A stretch of DNA of 64,000 nucleotides from Vreelandella massiliensis (GTDB taxonomy: Bacteria > Pseudomonadota > Gammaproteobacteria > Pseudomonadales > Halomonadaceae): assembly GCF_900155385.1 (NCBI RefSeq), contig NZ_LT699745.1, forward strand, positions 773,720-837,719, written 5' to 3'. Under the pieces are notes generated by a model. That model ran no database searches and was not told the DNA's origin. It was given only the letters and a program-made list of their open reading frames with translations. Position 1 is the first letter of the stretch; the number at the start of each line of letters is the position of its first letter. Below, one piece after another: positions 15,318-23,926 of this stretch. The position numbers and the translations under genes are program-made.

Positions 15318-17180
15318 ATGTGGCCAACTGTTTCGCTTAATCGCCCGCTGGTGTGGGTCGCACTCGTGGCCCTGCCCGCTTGTGTCTGGATTCCCGATGC
15401 GCTGCTGCGTTTGGTGGCCGCGCTCTTTGTCGTGCTGGGGATATGGGATGCCTGGCGCATGGTGCGCCAGCAGCGGCTGGCCATGCAGCTCTCGCAGGAT
15501 GCGCTGAGCTTAACCGGCGATGCCGTGGTGGTGAGCGATGCGGAGAACCGCGTGATCGCGGTAAACCCGGCCTTTACCGAAATCACCGGCTACGAGAGCC
15601 ATGAAATGGTCGGGTTTAAGCTCGAAACCCTGGCCGCGCCGCGCCACGATAAAGCCTTTTACCAATCCTTTTGGAATACCTTGAAAAGCACCGGGCGCTG
15701 GGAAGGTGAGATGTGGAACCGGCGCAAGCACGGCGATGAGTACCCCGAGTGGTTGAAAGTGCGCGCGGTCACCAATAAGCGCGGCGAGATTACCCATTTC
15801 ATCAGCCTGTTTACCGATATCTCCGCGCAAAAGGCCCGCGAGCAGGATTTACGCCGCATCGGCTATGAAGATCCTCTAACCGGCCTGCCCAACCGCCGGC
15901 GGCTGCACGATTTGATGGCTTCGCGCGTGCGCCACCTGCGCGCGGGTGAGAGCCTCGATCTGGCCCTGGTGGATATCGACGGCCTGAAAACCATCAACGA
16001 CGGCTTGGGCGTCGAGCAGGGCGACCGTTTGCTGGCGCGCTTTGCGCAGCGTCTGGCGAGTTACGCCGCCGGCGGCGTCGTGGGGCGGCTAGGGGGCGAT
16101 GAGTTCTTGGTCATTCGCACCACCACCTTTGATGATCATGACAAGTGGATAGAGGGCCTGCGTGATCACATGAGTAGCCCGTTTGAAATTGGCGAGCAGT
16201 CGCTGCGCCTGGGGCTCACCGTGGGCAGCTGCCGTGCGCCCGAAGATGGCAGCGACTCCGGCGTGCTGTTCCAGCGTTTGGAGTCGGCGCTGTATAGCGC
16301 CAAGCGCCTCGGGCGTAACCACAGCCTGCGCTTTCGTCCGGCGCTGGATAAGCAGGATAACCCGCAGCTCGCGCTGGTCAGCGACCTGCGCGCGGCGCTG
16401 GTCTCCGGGGATCAACTGGAGCTGCACTATCAGACCCAGCACCACCCAGGCTCGGGGGAGCTCACCGGGATGGAGGCGCTGCTGCGTTGGCGCCACCCCC
16501 GCGATGGCATGATCTCGCCCGGCGAGTTTATTCCCCTGGCGGAGCGCCACGGCCTGATGGCGGAGCTGGGCACCTGGGTGATCGAGAAAGCCTGCGCTCA
16601 GCAAGCGCACTGGCAAAATAGCGCCATGCCCAAGGTCACGATCTGGATCAATATCTCCGCGCTGCAGCTCTTTCAGGGGGATCTGGAGAGCCAGCTGTCG
16701 GGCTGTTTGAAGCGCTACCGCTTGCGCCCGTCGCAAATCGGCCTGGAGCTTACCGAGTCGGTGCTGTTGGATGAGCGCGCCGGCGATATGGGCCCGAGGC
16801 TGAAAGCGCTGCGCGATCAAGGCTTCCCGATTGCGATCGACGATTTTGGCACCGGCTACTCGTCGCTCGGTTATCTCAAGCGTCTGCCGGTGGATAAGGT
16901 CAAGCTGGATCGCGCCTTTATCCGCGAGCTGCCCGAAAGCCAAGCCGACTCGGCGATTGTGAAAGCCGTGCTCGCCATGGCCGAAGGGATGGGCCTGGAC
17001 GTGGTCGCCGAGGGGGTCGAGACCAAGGCGCAGTGTCAGTTTCTGGTCGAGGCGGGCTGCGGTATCGTGCAGGGGTTCTACTTTGCCCGCCCGCTGCCGG
17101 TGCCGGAGCTGGAGTCGCAATGGCTGCGTGACGCCTCAGGGCGCGCCGAGGCGTCAATGGCGCAGCCTGCGTCTTCGTAG
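15318..17180 (+). CDS. membrane PAS-GGDEF-EAL cyclic-di-GMP protein
   Basis: A 620-residue protein. N-terminal hydrophobic helices (about 10-50: VWVALVALPACVWI, LLRLVAALFVVLGIWDAW) precede a PAS domain (about 65-180, AVVVSDAENRVIAVNPAFTE and ITGYE). Next are a GGDEF domain with intact RLGGDEF (about 257-263) opening at DPLTGLPNRR, and an EAL domain with intact MEALLRWRH (about 385) and the DDFGTGYSSLGYLKRLPVD loop. Both catalytic signatures look complete, so it could make, degrade or switch c-di-GMP; which activity dominates cannot be told from sequence. The start follows a ggagt ribosome site. A FliA-like promoter upstream suggests a motility link. Confidence 0.93.
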   Translation: MWPTVSLNRPLVWVALVALPACVWIPDALLRLVAALFVVLGIWDAWRMVRQQRLAMQLSQDALSLTGDAVVVSDAENRVIAVNPAFTEITGYESHEMVGFKLETLAAPRHDKAFYQSFWNTLKSTGRWEGEMWNRRKHGDEYPEWLKVRAVTNKRGEITHFISLFTDISAQKAREQDLRRIGYEDPLTGLPNRRRLHDLMASRVRHLRAGESLDLALVDIDGLKTINDGLGVEQGDRLLARFAQRLASYAAGGVVGRLGGDEFLVIRTTTFDDHDKWIEGLRDHMSSPFEIGEQSLRLGLTVGSCRAPEDGSDSGVLFQRLESALYSAKRLGRNHSLRFRPALDKQDNPQLALVSDLRAALVSGDQLELHYQTQHHPGSGELTGMEALLRWRHPRDGMISPGEFIPLAERHGLMAELGTWVIEKACAQQAHWQNSAMPKVTIWINISALQLFQGDLESQLSGCLKRYRLRPSQIGLELTESVLLDERAGDMGPRLKALRDQGFPIAIDDFGTGYSSLGYLKRLPVDKVKLDRAFIRELPESQADSAIVKAVLAMAEGMGLDVVAEGVETKAQCQFLVEAGCGIVQGFYFARPLPVPELESQWLRDASGRAEASMAQPASS

Positions 17181-17183
17181 TCT

Positions 17184-17699
17184 TTACAGCTTCTCCACCC
17201 AGCGCGGATAGTAGCGCGCCATCAGTACGCAGAGGGCGCCCCAGAAGACGGCCTGCGCGGGCAGCAGCCAGGGCGCCAGCTCAACCCCGGCGAGCGTCGC
17301 GCCGCCGTAATAGGAGAGCGGGGCGCTGGTGGCACCGCCCAATAGCGCAAGCCACGGGTAGCGCCACAGCCAGCGCAGCGAGTGCAGAATCAAGGTGGCG
17401 AAAAGCGGCCACAGCATCCACAGCCATAGCGGCATCACCCCGAAAACCCGCGTATGGCCGCTGAAATCAAACCCGCCGAGCAGGCTTAAGCCACCGTCTA
17501 CAAGAAACCCCAGTAGCGCAAAGCCCAACAGCAAACGCCACTCCCCCGGCACCGCCATCGCGCGTAAGTGCCAGGCAATCAGGGCGCTGCCACCGGCCAG
17601 CGCCAGCCAAGAGCCGCCCAGTACACACAGAAACCAGCCCGCTTGAAAGCGCAGGACGTTGGCGAGCAACGCCTGCCAGGAAGGAAGGGCTGCCGCCAT
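17184..17699 (-). CDS. DUF2878 family integral membrane protein
   Basis: A 171-residue hydrophobic protein with about five membrane helices (WFLCVLGGSWLALAGGSALI, LLLGFALLGFLVDGGLSLLG, MPLWLWMLWPLFATLILHS and others). It matches the DUF2878 type that recurs beside Cfa/DUF1365/FAD-oxidoreductase clusters in gammaproteobacteria. The ATG at 17699 overlaps the TGA of the upstream methyltransferase gene (TGATG), so it is the last cistron of the operon. Biochemical role unknown. The longer frame from 17816 overlaps the Cfa gene and is not used. Confidence 0.82.
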   Translation of the reverse strand: MAAALPSWQALLANVLRFQAGWFLCVLGGSWLALAGGSALIAWHLRAMAVPGEWRLLLGFALLGFLVDGGLSLLGGFDFSGHTRVFGVMPLWLWMLWPLFATLILHSLRWLWRYPWLALLGGATSAPLSYYGGATLAGVELAPWLLPAQAVFWGALCVLMARYYPRWVEKL

Positions 17700-19021
17700 C
17701 ACAGCGCTCCCGTGAGCGGCACCGGTTTGGCCTGGGGCTTGGCCAGCAGTAAATGGCAGGTACCGATGGAGCGCTCCAAAAAACCGCCTTCGCAGTAGCA
17801 CAGGTAGTAGCGCCACATGCGAATGAAACGCTCGTCGTAGCCCAGGTTGTGCACCGCCTCCAGGCTGGCTTCAAAGCGGTGGCGCCACTCACGCAGGGTA
17901 CGCGCGTAGTGCTGGCCGATTTCGTCGAGCGCGACCATGTTGAGCGACGTTTTACGCGTCAGGCTTGAGAGAATGGCGTGGTGGGAAGGCAGAAAGCCGC
18001 CGGGAAAAATATAGCGCTTGATGAAGTCCATCTCGCGCTTGGCCGTTTCAAAGCGCTGGTCGCGGATAGTGATGGCCTGCAGCATGGCTTGGCCATCCTC
18101 GGCAAGCAGGCTGTCGATTTTGGCCAGATACGTATCCAGGTACTGATGGCCCACGGCTTCGATCATCTCCACCGAGATCACCCGGTCGTAGGTGCCGGCG
18201 AGGTCGCGGTAATCCTGTTTGAGCAGGGTGATCTGCTGCTCCAACCCCTCCTCTTTGATACGCGCGGCGGTGTGGGCGTGCTGCTCCTCCGAGATGGTGG
18301 TGGTGGTGACGCGGCAGCCGCGGGTCTTGGCGGCGTGAATGGCAAGCCCGCCCCAGCCGGTGCCGATCTCCAGCAAGTGATGCTCGGGGCGAACGTCGAG
18401 TTTCTCCAGCATCAGGTCGAGCTTGTAGGTGGAGGCCTCTTCCAGGCTCGCGTCCGGGTAAGGGAACACGGCGCTGGAGTACATCCAGTGCTCGCGATCG
18501 AGAAAGGTCGAGAACAGCTCGTTGCCGATGTCGTAGTGCGCGGAGATATTGCGCTTGGCGCCTTCGACGCTATTGCGCTGGAAGCGGTAGGCGGTGTTGA
18601 GCAGCCAGCGAGTAAAGCGCGCGCTGCCGGTTTCCAGTTTGCCGTTGACCTGCTCCAGATTGGCGGCGAACAGGCGCACCAGGGCGACCAGATCGTCGGC
18701 GTCCCAGTCGTGATCCATGTACGACTCCGCCGCGCCCACGGTGCCGCCGAAGGCGAGGCGCTTCCAGGCACGCGGATGACGGATCACCACCGTGACTTGC
18801 AGCGGCCCGCCTTGCCCCAGGTGGTGGCTGTGGGTGCCTTCGATCAGGGTGATGCGGCCGCCCTTAAAGGCGTCGAGTTGCTTGAGCAGGCGCGGCTTTA
18901 GCCAGCGCGTTAGCCTGTCGTGGGAGGTGCAGGATACGCTCCCGGGCGTGACCTTGCTCCCCGGCGACAGCGTCGAGGTGGAGGGCGTCGTTGACGAGCG
19001 GGTGGTACGCAGGGTGGTCAT
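17699..19021 (-). CDS. cyclopropane-fatty-acyl-phospholipid synthase family SAM methyltransferase
   Basis: A 440-residue Cfa-family methyltransferase acting on unsaturated acyl chains of membrane phospholipids (family inference). It has the N-terminal lipid-binding part (SYMDHDWDADDLVALVRLF), ISAHYDIGNELFSTFLD, the SAM motif LLEIGTGWGGLAIHAA, then VISVEMIEAVGHQYLDTYL and FIKRYIFPGGFLPS. AAGGAG lies 8 bp before the ATG at 19021; the ATG at 19027, which overlaps the previous stop (ATGA), is only 2 bp from it. Clustered with DUF1365, an FAD oxidoreductase and an SDR, it may make a modified (cyclopropane or methylated/furan) fatty acid rather than act as housekeeping Cfa. Confidence 0.9.
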   Translation of the reverse strand: MTTLRTTRSSTTPSTSTLSPGSKVTPGSVSCTSHDRLTRWLKPRLLKQLDAFKGGRITLIEGTHSHHLGQGGPLQVTVVIRHPRAWKRLAFGGTVGAAESYMDHDWDADDLVALVRLFAANLEQVNGKLETGSARFTRWLLNTAYRFQRNSVEGAKRNISAHYDIGNELFSTFLDREHWMYSSAVFPYPDASLEEASTYKLDLMLEKLDVRPEHHLLEIGTGWGGLAIHAAKTRGCRVTTTTISEEQHAHTAARIKEEGLEQQITLLKQDYRDLAGTYDRVISVEMIEAVGHQYLDTYLAKIDSLLAEDGQAMLQAITIRDQRFETAKREMDFIKRYIFPGGFLPSHHAILSSLTRKTSLNMVALDEIGQHYARTLREWRHRFEASLEAVHNLGYDERFIRMWRYYLCYCEGGFLERSIGTCHLLLAKPQAKPVPLTGAL

Positions 19022-19023
19022 GA

Positions 19024-19809
19024 TCATGTCTCCTTGCGTGAAGGATGGTCATAAAGGGGAGCGCGCTTGAGCCACAGCTTGAGCGCTTCAAAATGAATGC
19101 CCGCCACGGTTTTGAGGCTTAGCCACGGTTGGCGCGCCAACGTGCGCAGTAGCACGCCGCGCGTGGCGGGGGTGGCGTCGAGTGTCAGCGTGGCGTCGAA
19201 CTGGCACTTGGGGGCATTGGGTGCGGGGTCGTTGTGCCAGTTCTCCATGTGCATCAGTAGCGTCTCGCCCGGCGTGTTGAAGCGCCACCGGTAGGTCATG
19301 TCCATGGGATTGAACGGCGAGACATGCATCGCTTTGGCAAAGGTCGCCGCGTGGCTGTGGCGCGCAGGGTCAACCGCGCAGGCGTAAGCGGTGCGCTCGC
19401 GCCAGGGCATATTGGTGACATCGCCGAGGACCGCCGCGAGCCTGTCATCGCGGTCGTAAACGTAGTAGAGCGAAATTGGGTTGAAGATCACGCCGAAGGT
19501 GCGCAGCTGCGTCAGCAGGCAGATCCGCCCTTCGGGAGCGCTGCCGAGCTGGCGTGTTAGCTCGGCGCGCACGGCCTCTTTCAAGGGCATATCGGTGGGG
19601 GCGAGGTAGTCTTCGCGGCGAAAGCGCGCCAACGCCGGGCGCCGGGCACTGAATCCCGGCACGCCGTCGAACAGCTCGGGTAATTCATCGAGATCCAGCC
19701 ACGCCATCCAGATCTGATAGCGAAAGGCGTGGTGGCGCGGCGTGAAGCGCCGGTGACGCAGCGTGCCGCGATAAATACGCGAGTTAACCTGCTCGGCCGT
19801 TGCGCTCAT
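19024..19809 (-). CDS. DUF1365 family protein
   Basis: A 261-residue protein of the DUF1365 family, unknown biochemistry but conserved next to Cfa-like methyltransferases and FAD oxidoreductases. Recognised by RIYRGTLRHRRFTPRHHAFR at the N-terminus, LTQLRTFGVIFNPISLYYVY in the middle, and AKAMHVSPFNPMDMTYRWRF. Its ATG overlaps the stop of the upstream FAD oxidoreductase (ATGA), and its own end overlaps the Cfa gene, so it is translationally coupled on both sides. A role in lipid modification is inferred from context only. Confidence 0.88.
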   Translation of the reverse strand: MSATAEQVNSRIYRGTLRHRRFTPRHHAFRYQIWMAWLDLDELPELFDGVPGFSARRPALARFRREDYLAPTDMPLKEAVRAELTRQLGSAPEGRICLLTQLRTFGVIFNPISLYYVYDRDDRLAAVLGDVTNMPWRERTAYACAVDPARHSHAATFAKAMHVSPFNPMDMTYRWRFNTPGETLLMHMENWHNDPAPNAPKCQFDATLTLDATPATRGVLLRTLARQPWLSLKTVAGIHFEALKLWLKRAPLYDHPSRKET

Positions 19810-21179
19810 CCGAGGCCGTCTCCCACGCCTGTTTCAGGCATCAGCTCATGCGCCGGCAGCGCGGGTGACATCTCGGGCGGTGTCGCGGCTTCGTCGCACC
19901 CCAGGGCGCGGGCGACGCGCAGCGCGCTCCATACCCCGTCTTCGTGAAAGCCGTTGCGCCAGTAAGCGCCGCAGAAGTGGGTGCGCCCAAAAGTGGCGGG
20001 CGCGGCGGAAATTTCGCTGTGGCGCTTTTGCGCGGCGTAGCCGTCAAGGGTGAACTGCGGATGAGCGTAGACAAAACGGCCGAGCACCTTGTCGGGGTCG
20101 ATGCTCTCGCTGTCGTTGAGCGTCACGCAGAAGGTGGTATTGGCCTCCAGGCGCTGCAGGATGTTCATGTCGTAGGTAACCGAGACGCGCTCGCCGGCGT
20201 CGCGCTGATCCAGCCGGTAGTTCCAGCTCGCCCAAGCGCGCTTGCGCCGTGGCAGCAGGCGGGTGTCGGTGTGCAGCACCACCTCGTTATCTTGATACGG
20301 CATCGCGCCGAGAATCTCGCGCTCGGCGGCCGAGGCGTCTTTGAGCATCGCCAGCGCCTGATCGCTATGGCACGCCAGCACCACTTGGTCAAAGCGCTCC
20401 TCGCCCGCTGGCGATGTCACCGTTACGCCGGTGCTGTCGCGGTGCACGGCGCTGACCGGCGCATTGAGGCGAATGCGCGAGGCGTAAGGTGCGGTCAGCG
20501 CGGGAATGTACGCCTTTGATCCGCCCACCAGCGTGTACCACTGCGGACGGTTGCTGATACTTAAAAGCCCATGGTTGCGAAAAAAGCGCACGAAAAATGT
20601 CAGCGGAAAGGCGCGCAAATCGTCAATGCTCGCCGACCAGATCGCCGCGCCCATGGGCAGCAGATAGCGGCGCTGAAACGCCTCGCCGTAGCGATTGCGG
20701 TCAAGGTACTCGCCGAGCGTCGTGCCGGCGGGCAGCCGCTCGTTGTCCAAATCCTGGGTTGCCTCGCGGTTAAAGCGCACGATGTCGCCTAGCAGGCGGT
20801 AAAAGGCCGGGTTGAGCAGGTTACGCCGCTGGGCGAACAGCGAGGTAAGGGTGTGGCCGTTGTACTCGAAATCGACCTCGGTTTCATGCACCGAAAAGCT
20901 CATCTCGGTAGGTTGTGTGGCCACCCCGAGGGTTTCCAGCAAGCGCTGAAAGTGCGGGTAGGTCCAGTCGTTAAAGACGATAAAACCGGTATCGATGGCA
21001 TACGCCTTGCCGTCCGCTTCCACGTCGATGGTTGCGGTATGGCCGCCCAAACGCTCGGCGGACTCAAACAGCGTCACCTCGTGCTGCGCCGACAGGTACC
21101 ACGCGGCGGCCATGCCACTGATGCCGCTGCCGATCACGGCGATGCGCTGCGAGGCGTGAAGTGGAGCGGGTTGCGTCAT
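19806..21179 (-). CDS. FAD-dependent amine-oxidase/desaturase-like oxidoreductase
   Basis: A 457-residue flavoprotein with an N-terminal Rossmann FAD motif, RIAVIGSGISGMAAAWYLSA (about 12-31), ending in an acidic strand before RLGGHTATI. IDTGFIVFNDWTYPHFQRLL and the C-terminal FAD-contacting block THFCGAYWRNGFHEDGVWSA also match the family often annotated 'NAD/FAD-binding protein' or amine oxidase in Cfa/DUF1365 clusters. AAGGAG precedes the ATG. It lies 11 bp behind the SDR gene and overlaps the DUF1365 gene by 4 bp. Acyl-chain oxidation or desaturation is inference. Confidence 0.88.
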   Translation of the reverse strand: MTQPAPLHASQRIAVIGSGISGMAAAWYLSAQHEVTLFESAERLGGHTATIDVEADGKAYAIDTGFIVFNDWTYPHFQRLLETLGVATQPTEMSFSVHETEVDFEYNGHTLTSLFAQRRNLLNPAFYRLLGDIVRFNREATQDLDNERLPAGTTLGEYLDRNRYGEAFQRRYLLPMGAAIWSASIDDLRAFPLTFFVRFFRNHGLLSISNRPQWYTLVGGSKAYIPALTAPYASRIRLNAPVSAVHRDSTGVTVTSPAGEERFDQVVLACHSDQALAMLKDASAAEREILGAMPYQDNEVVLHTDTRLLPRRKRAWASWNYRLDQRDAGERVSVTYDMNILQRLEANTTFCVTLNDSESIDPDKVLGRFVYAHPQFTLDGYAAQKRHSEISAAPATFGRTHFCGAYWRNGFHEDGVWSALRVARALGCDEAATPPEMSPALPAHELMPETGVGDGLG

Positions 21180-21190
21180 GCGTGCTCTCC

Positions 21191-21961
21191 TTACGAGCGG
21201 ACCATGCGCAGGCCGATGGCGCGGCGCAGCCGGGGGGGCAAAATACCCATGAATTTGACCAGGTAGGTAAAGCGGCGCGGAAAGTGAATATCCAGCCGGC
21301 CTTTGGCCAAGCCGTTGAGGATAGCGTTGGCGGCGTGCTCGACGCTGACACGCATGGGCATGGGGAAATCGTTGCGCTCGGTGAGCGGCGTTTTCACAAA
21401 CCCAGGATGAATCAGGCTAACGTCGATGCCTTCCGGGTGCAGGTCAAGGCGCAGCGATTCCAGAAAGTAGCTCACCGCCGCCTTGGAGGCGCCGTACGCT
21501 TCGGCGCGGGGCAGCGGCAGGTACGCCGAGGCGCTGGAAGTGGCGGCAAGCCGCGCGGGGCGCCCTTCCTTACGTGCGGCGCGCAGCAGCGGCAAGGCGG
21601 CCTCCACGCCGTAGAGCGTGCCGTAAAGGTTGGGAGTGAGCACCCGCTCGATCAACGCCATGTCGAAATCGGGCATGTCCACGTACTCGCAGGTGCCGGC
21701 GTTGAGCAGCACCAAATCCAGCGCGCCGAGGCGCTCGCGAATCGTCTCGCCGGCGGCGAGCACGGCGTCGCGATCGGTAATGTCCACGGGAAGCGCAATG
21801 GCGTTGTCGCGCTTGGCGCACAGGGCGTCGAGTTTGTCTTCGCTGCGCGCGCTGAGCACGACCTGGTGACCCTCGGCGAGAAGCTGTTGCGCCACTGCTT
21901 CGCCGATGCCGGAGGTGGCCCCGGTCAACCAAATGCGCTGCGGCGTTTGCCATCGACTCAT
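21191..21961 (-). CDS. short-chain dehydrogenase/reductase
   Basis: A 256-residue classical SDR. The NAD(P)-binding glycine motif TGATSGIGEAVA is at about 14-25, LNAG at about 87, the catalytic serine in ATSSASAYLPLP, and the catalytic Tyr/Lys pair in EAYGASKAAVSYFLESLRLD. A hydrophobic, basic C-terminal tail (FTYLVKFMGILPPRLRRAI) may associate with the membrane. AGGAG precedes the ATG at 21961. It lies in the same operon as the FAD oxidoreductase and Cfa-like gene; the substrate is unknown and could be a fatty-acid derivative. Confidence 0.92.
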   Translation of the reverse strand: MSRWQTPQRIWLTGATSGIGEAVAQQLLAEGHQVVLSARSEDKLDALCAKRDNAIALPVDITDRDAVLAAGETIRERLGALDLVLLNAGTCEYVDMPDFDMALIERVLTPNLYGTLYGVEAALPLLRAARKEGRPARLAATSSASAYLPLPRAEAYGASKAAVSYFLESLRLDLHPEGIDVSLIHPGFVKTPLTERNDFPMPMRVSVEHAANAILNGLAKGRLDIHFPRRFTYLVKFMGILPPRLRRAIGLRMVRS

Positions 21962-22003
21962 GTGACTCTCCTGTAATTGACCTGCCCTGTGATTTACCTG
22001 CCG

Positions 22004-22435
22004 TTAATGGATGCGCCGTTTTAACAGGCGAATCACGCGGCCCAGCAGTGGGACGTGCTCGTAGAGCATGGCGCCGGCGTCGAAGTAGTCGCGGTGGTGC
22101 GCGACGCGGCCATCGTCGGCGAAGGTGAGGTGCGTGCATCCCTCGACGTCGATTACCCTGCCGCGCTTTAGTGACGGATGCGCGAAGTGCATGGTCCAAG
22201 TCACGAACGCCTTGTCATCCTGGCGCAGTGTCTGATGATAGCGAAAGCGGCACTCGGTCACGTTTTCATACATGGCGGCAAAGTAGCGCTCCAGCGCGTC
22301 TCGCCCTTCAATGCGGTGCAGCGGGTCGCAAAAAACGATGTCTTCAGTATATACCTCGTATAGCTTTTTTGTACAGGTACTGTCTAGTTTGTTAAAAAAA
22401 GCGCAGAAGTCGTCGAGCGCCGTGTCGTAAGACAT
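22004..22435 (-). CDS. NTF2-like (SnoaL-type) family protein
   Basis: A 143-residue protein of the nuclear transport factor 2-like fold. It starts MSYDTALDDFCAFFNKLDST and contains LYEVYTEDIVFCDPLHRIEG, RDALERYFAAMYENV and GCTHLTFADDGRVAHHRDYF, the cone-shaped fold's typical elements. AAGGAG is 6 bp before the ATG. Members are small enzymes or binding proteins; no function can be assigned. It sits between the photolyase and the SDR, with a REP-like unit at 22458-22483 in the 55-bp gap upstream. Confidence 0.85.
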   Translation of the reverse strand: MSYDTALDDFCAFFNKLDSTCTKKLYEVYTEDIVFCDPLHRIEGRDALERYFAAMYENVTECRFRYHQTLRQDDKAFVTWTMHFAHPSLKRGRVIDVEGCTHLTFADDGRVAHHRDYFDAGAMLYEHVPLLGRVIRLLKRRIH

Positions 22436-22457
22436 ACCGGTCTCCTTGAGGCTGACC

Positions 22458-22483
22458 CGTTCACCCCGAGCCTGTCGAAGGAC
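22458..22483. repeat. REP-like repeat, single unit
   Basis: cgttcaccccgagcctgtcgaaggac, the dispersed repeat, within the gap between photolyase and the NTF2-like gene. Confidence 0.6.
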
Positions 22484-22490
22484 AAAACAC

Positions 22491-23900
22491 CTACTTCAGC
22501 GCTTTAAATGCCTCTAACGCACGCTGGCGGGCCGCTTTATGCTCGACAATCGGGGCCGGGTAGTCGAGCCGCGTGAGCAAGTCGCGCGGTGGCGCATGGC
22601 GCGCTTTTGCCGGCAGCTCGGCAAGCTCGGGCAGCCAGCGGGCGATAAAGTCACCGTCCGGGTCGAAGCGGGTGGATTGGGTGGTCGGATTGAAGATGCG
22701 AAAGTAGGGCGCGGCGTCGGTGCCGGTGGAGGCTGCCCACTGCCAGCCGCCGTTGTTGGCGCAGAATTCGCCGTCGATCAGATGGCGCAGAAAGAAGGCC
22801 TCGCCTCGGCGCCAATCGATGAGTAAGTGCTTGCTCAAGAACATCGCCGTGACCATGCGCAAGCGGTTGTGCATCCACCCGGTGGCGACGAGCTGGCGCA
22901 TGGCGGCATCAACAATCGGGTAGCCGGTACGCCCGTCGCACCAGGCGTGAAAGCTGGTGTCGTCATCGCGCCATTCAAGCGCGCGGGTATGGTCCTGAAA
23001 CGGCTGATGCCGGCACACCTTGGGAAAGCCCACGGCCACATGCTGGTAGAACTCGCGCCAGATAAGCTCGTTGACCCAGGCGGTTAGCCCGGCGTCGCCG
23101 TCCGCTAGGTGGCCGCCGTTTTCGCTCATCACCGCCTGCAGGCACTGGCGGTGCGAGATCATCCCTAGCGCTAGGTAGGGCGAAAGCTCACTCGTGCCGC
23201 GCACGGCAGGGAAGTCGCGCTGCGCCTGATAATGGCGCGCTCGAAAGCGGAGAAATCGCGCCAAATGATCCGCGGCGGCATGTTCACCCGCCGGCCACTG
23301 GCGGCCATCCACGGCGGTGTCATCAAGCCCCGGGAGCGTCGGGAGCGCGTCGCTTTGGATATCGAGCGGGGTTTGCGGCGTGGGCGTGTCGCGCAGCGCA
23401 AGCTGCTCGGGCGCAACGTTTTTATGCCACGCCTTGGCGAAGGGGGTAAAGACCCCGTAGTAGTCGCCTTTGCCAGTGAGAAGCGTGCCCGGGGCAAACG
23501 CCACGGCGTCGTGGTAGCCGTGGGCGGCGATACTGGCGTGATGAAAGGCGTCAAACACCGCCCGGTCGCGGCGCTGCTCGTTAAGCGGGTACTCGTAGTT
23601 AAGGTGAAGCGCTGAGATATCGTGCTCGCGAGCAATGTCCAAAAGCGCCTGCGGGGCGTTGTCGAAGGTATCGACGTCGCGGTGGAGCAGCGGGATATTG
23701 AGCCCGGCCAGCGCCTCTTTTAGCGCGGCGACCCCACGGGCGTAGAAATCGAGCTTGTTGGCGCCGTGGCCGTGGGCTTGCCACTGTTCGAGGCTGCGCA
23801 AAAACACCGCAACCACCGGCCCTTTCGCTGCCGCCGCTGCGAGGGCGCTGTTATCGTCGATGCGTAAGTCGCTACGAAACCAGACCAGCTGCCTTGCCAT
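22491..23900 (-). CDS. phrB: deoxyribodipyrimidine (CPD) photolyase
   Basis: Light-driven repair of cyclobutane pyrimidine dimers with FADH-. The 469-residue protein has the N-terminal antenna domain (MARQLVWFRSDLRIDDNSAL) and the C-terminal FAD domain. Typical class I motifs are WVNELIWREFYQHV, WCDGRTGYPIVDAAMRQL, TGWMHNRLRMVTAMFLSKHL, DGEFCANNGGWQWAASTGTDAA and PYFRIFNP. GGAGG precedes the ATG at 23900, and the gene starts 26 bp after the MerR/LitR-type regulator, so the two are co-transcribed. This is the classical companion of LitR-type regulators. Confidence 0.96.
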   Translation of the reverse strand: MARQLVWFRSDLRIDDNSALAAAAAKGPVVAVFLRSLEQWQAHGHGANKLDFYARGVAALKEALAGLNIPLLHRDVDTFDNAPQALLDIAREHDISALHLNYEYPLNEQRRDRAVFDAFHHASIAAHGYHDAVAFAPGTLLTGKGDYYGVFTPFAKAWHKNVAPEQLALRDTPTPQTPLDIQSDALPTLPGLDDTAVDGRQWPAGEHAAADHLARFLRFRARHYQAQRDFPAVRGTSELSPYLALGMISHRQCLQAVMSENGGHLADGDAGLTAWVNELIWREFYQHVAVGFPKVCRHQPFQDHTRALEWRDDDTSFHAWCDGRTGYPIVDAAMRQLVATGWMHNRLRMVTAMFLSKHLLIDWRRGEAFFLRHLIDGEFCANNGGWQWAASTGTDAAPYFRIFNPTTQSTRFDPDGDFIARWLPELAELPAKARHAPPRDLLTRLDYPAPIVEHKAARQRALEAFKALK

Positions 23901-23926
23901 GCTGCCTCCATTGACGAAGGTGAGAA

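Noticed and set aside
17978-18901. A 307-residue plus-strand frame opposite the Cfa-family gene
   Set aside because: Mirror of the coding strand; the Cfa reading has clear SAM motifs.
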